44,728 nucleotides of DNA from Akkermansia muciniphila (GTDB lineage: Bacteria > Verrucomicrobiota > Verrucomicrobiia > Limisphaerales > UBA9464): positions 1-44,728 of the forward strand of contig CAMDJH010000014.1 of the NCBI GenBank assembly GCA_945900455.1. The letters are read 5' to 3'. Of the stretch, positions 43,747 through 44,728 are shown piece after piece (position 1 is the stretch's first letter; every line of letters begins with the position of its first letter). Under the pieces are notes generated by a model. The model worked only from the letters and a program-made list of their open reading frames with translations. It did no database searches and had not been told where the DNA came from. The translations under genes were made by a program, and so were the position numbers.

Positions 43747-44728
43747 CGTTGCTGGGTGCCTTGATCACGACCTGCGCGGGATTGATGGCCTGATACTTTC
43801 CCTTATTGGCAGTAATCTCGAACGCTTGGGGTACCGATTCCAGGCCTTCCAGTCGGTGCGTGATGGTTGCGCCCAGTTTGACGCGGCCGGAAGAAACGAG
43901 ACGAACGGTGTGTTCGAGGTGGGCCTGCGTACTGATGTCCGGGAAAAGGTAGCGGAGGCTGCGCTCGCGCAATAAGTCGATGTTCAATTCCAACGGTCCT
44001 CCGAACCAGGATACACCGATGATTTTTCCGCCCGAACGAGCGACTTCGATGGCTTGGCGTAGCGTCTTGGTCCCCGCCATGCCCTGCTTAGGGCTGCCAC
44101 CGGCACATTCAAAGACGACGTCAGCCCCATTGCCGCCGGTTAAGTCGCGAATGGCGGATTCCACATCACATGTCCGGGCGTTGAGTGCGTGGTCGGCGCC
44201 GAGTTCCGTCGACATACGGCACGACTCGTCGCGCACATCCACGGTGATGATCTGGCCCGCTCCGCTGATGCGCGCGATTTGCAGACATTCCAACCCCATG
44301 CTTCCCTGACCGAAGATGACCACCGAGTCGCCCATGTGAATGTTGGCCGTTTCCACCGCGGCCACGCTGTCGCTGAGCGATTGCAGGCAGGCGGCTTCGC
44401 TGTCCGAAATGCGGTCATCGACTTTAACGAGTGCGATTTCCGGCAGCGACGCGACATCGCTGAAGCAACCGGGAAGATCGAAGCCAATCACCGGTCCCTT
44501 GCGACAGAGATAACTCCGCTCCGAAAGGCAGAGCGGGCATTGCTCGCAGGGCAGCTTCGCGCGCGCGGCCACACGTTCTCCAACATGAAAGCGAGTGACG
44601 CCAGGACCGGTGGCGACGATGCGTGCGCAGAACTCGTGGCCGAAGAGTTGCAGTGGGGCGTCGGACTCGAGGCGGCGTTTGATACGGTCATACGCCAATG
44701 TCGGAATCCCAAACGCGAGTTGCGCTTC
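43736..44728 (-). CDS. Zinc-dependent alcohol dehydrogenase, 5' end outside window
   Basis: The frame is open to the right edge of the window, so the N-terminus (perhaps 20-40 residues) is missing; a TTG at 44698 is not a convincing start. The MDR/alcohol dehydrogenase fold is clear: [15 protein letters not shown] gives the catalytic zinc Glu, [15 protein letters not shown] holds the four structural zinc cysteines, and [20 protein letters not shown] is the Rossmann glycine motif. Asp in IITVDVRDE suggests NAD preference. [10 protein letters not shown] and [13 protein letters not shown] complete the family signature. It is a medium-chain sorbitol/threonine-type dehydrogenase; the substrate is unknown. 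Confidence 0.92.
   Translation of the reverse strand, partial: EAQLAFGIPTLAYDRIKRRLESDAPLQLFGHEFCARIVATGPGVTRFHVGERVAARAKLPCEQCPLCLSERSYLCRKGPVIGFDLPGCFSDVASLPEIALVKVDDRISDSEAACLQSLSDSVAAVETANIHMGDSVVIFGQGSMGLECLQIARISGAGQIITVDVRDESCRMSTELGADHALNARTCDVESAIRDLTGGNGADVVFECAGGSPKQGMAGTKTLRQAIEVARSGGKIIGVSWFGGPLELNIDLLRERSLRYLFPDISTQAHLEHTVRLVSSGRVKLGATITHRLEGLESVPQAFEITANKGKYQAINPAQVVIKAPSNVTA

Overview
The window looks like a chromosomal segment of a soil or freshwater member of the Verrucomicrobiota, probably of the Pedosphaera/Limisphaerales kind. The evidence is the gene repertoire: DUF1501 and PSD1 (DUF1549/DUF1553 cytochrome c) proteins, twin-arginine exported sugar-metabolism-like enzymes, FTLIELL prepilin-like proteins, delta-60/Ig-like beta-propeller proteins, a giant LTD/CotH surface protein, and dispersed short palindromic repeats. 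No rRNA, tRNA, CRISPR or complete insertion sequence was found. The placement is by gene content only.

Layout. Positions 1-5793 (+) hold a 5'-truncated exported protein and a large delta-60/Ig-like protein split by a one-base frameshift. Positions 5900-8222 (+) hold an exported beta-propeller protein and an exported DapA/NanA-superfamily protein. Facing them, 8337-12453 (-) encodes a DUF1501 protein, a GntP-family permease and an Asp-box (sialidase-like) protein. Together they suggest extracellular release and uptake of an acidic sugar. Positions 12743-16742 read as a run of integron-type gene cassettes without an integrase: attC-like hairpins, all genes on the + strand, short R-box-to-ATG spacing, unrelated cargo (small membrane protein, YoaK/DUF1275, DUF2200, broken genes) and a remnant of a tyrosine recombinase on the opposite strand. 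Positions 16795-22248 (+) form an operon of a fumarylacetoacetate-hydrolase-family enzyme, a PSD1 cytochrome and a DUF1501 protein.

Positions 22264-27863 (-) are a complete phosphate operon, phoU-pstS-pstC-pstA-pstB-pstB. It has two unusual parts. The PhoU is fused to an ArsC/low-molecular-weight-phosphatase-like domain whose nucleophilic Cys is Asp. The two PstB ATPases carry complementary defects, so only a heterodimer would have one canonical ATP site.

Positions 27864-34324 hold dispersed repeats, a doubtful small ORF and the 1676-residue LTD/CotH protein. Positions 34325-44728 hold two prepilin-like genes, an exported sugar isomerase/epimerase-like protein, an overlapping radical SAM / PLP-decarboxylase locus, fabI, an atypical zinc-finger SDR lacking the catalytic Tyr, a CehA/McbA metallohydrolase and a zinc alcohol dehydrogenase cut by the right edge.

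The strongest candidates for undescribed biology are the asymmetric PstB pair, the PhoU-pseudophosphatase fusion and the integrase-less cassette array.
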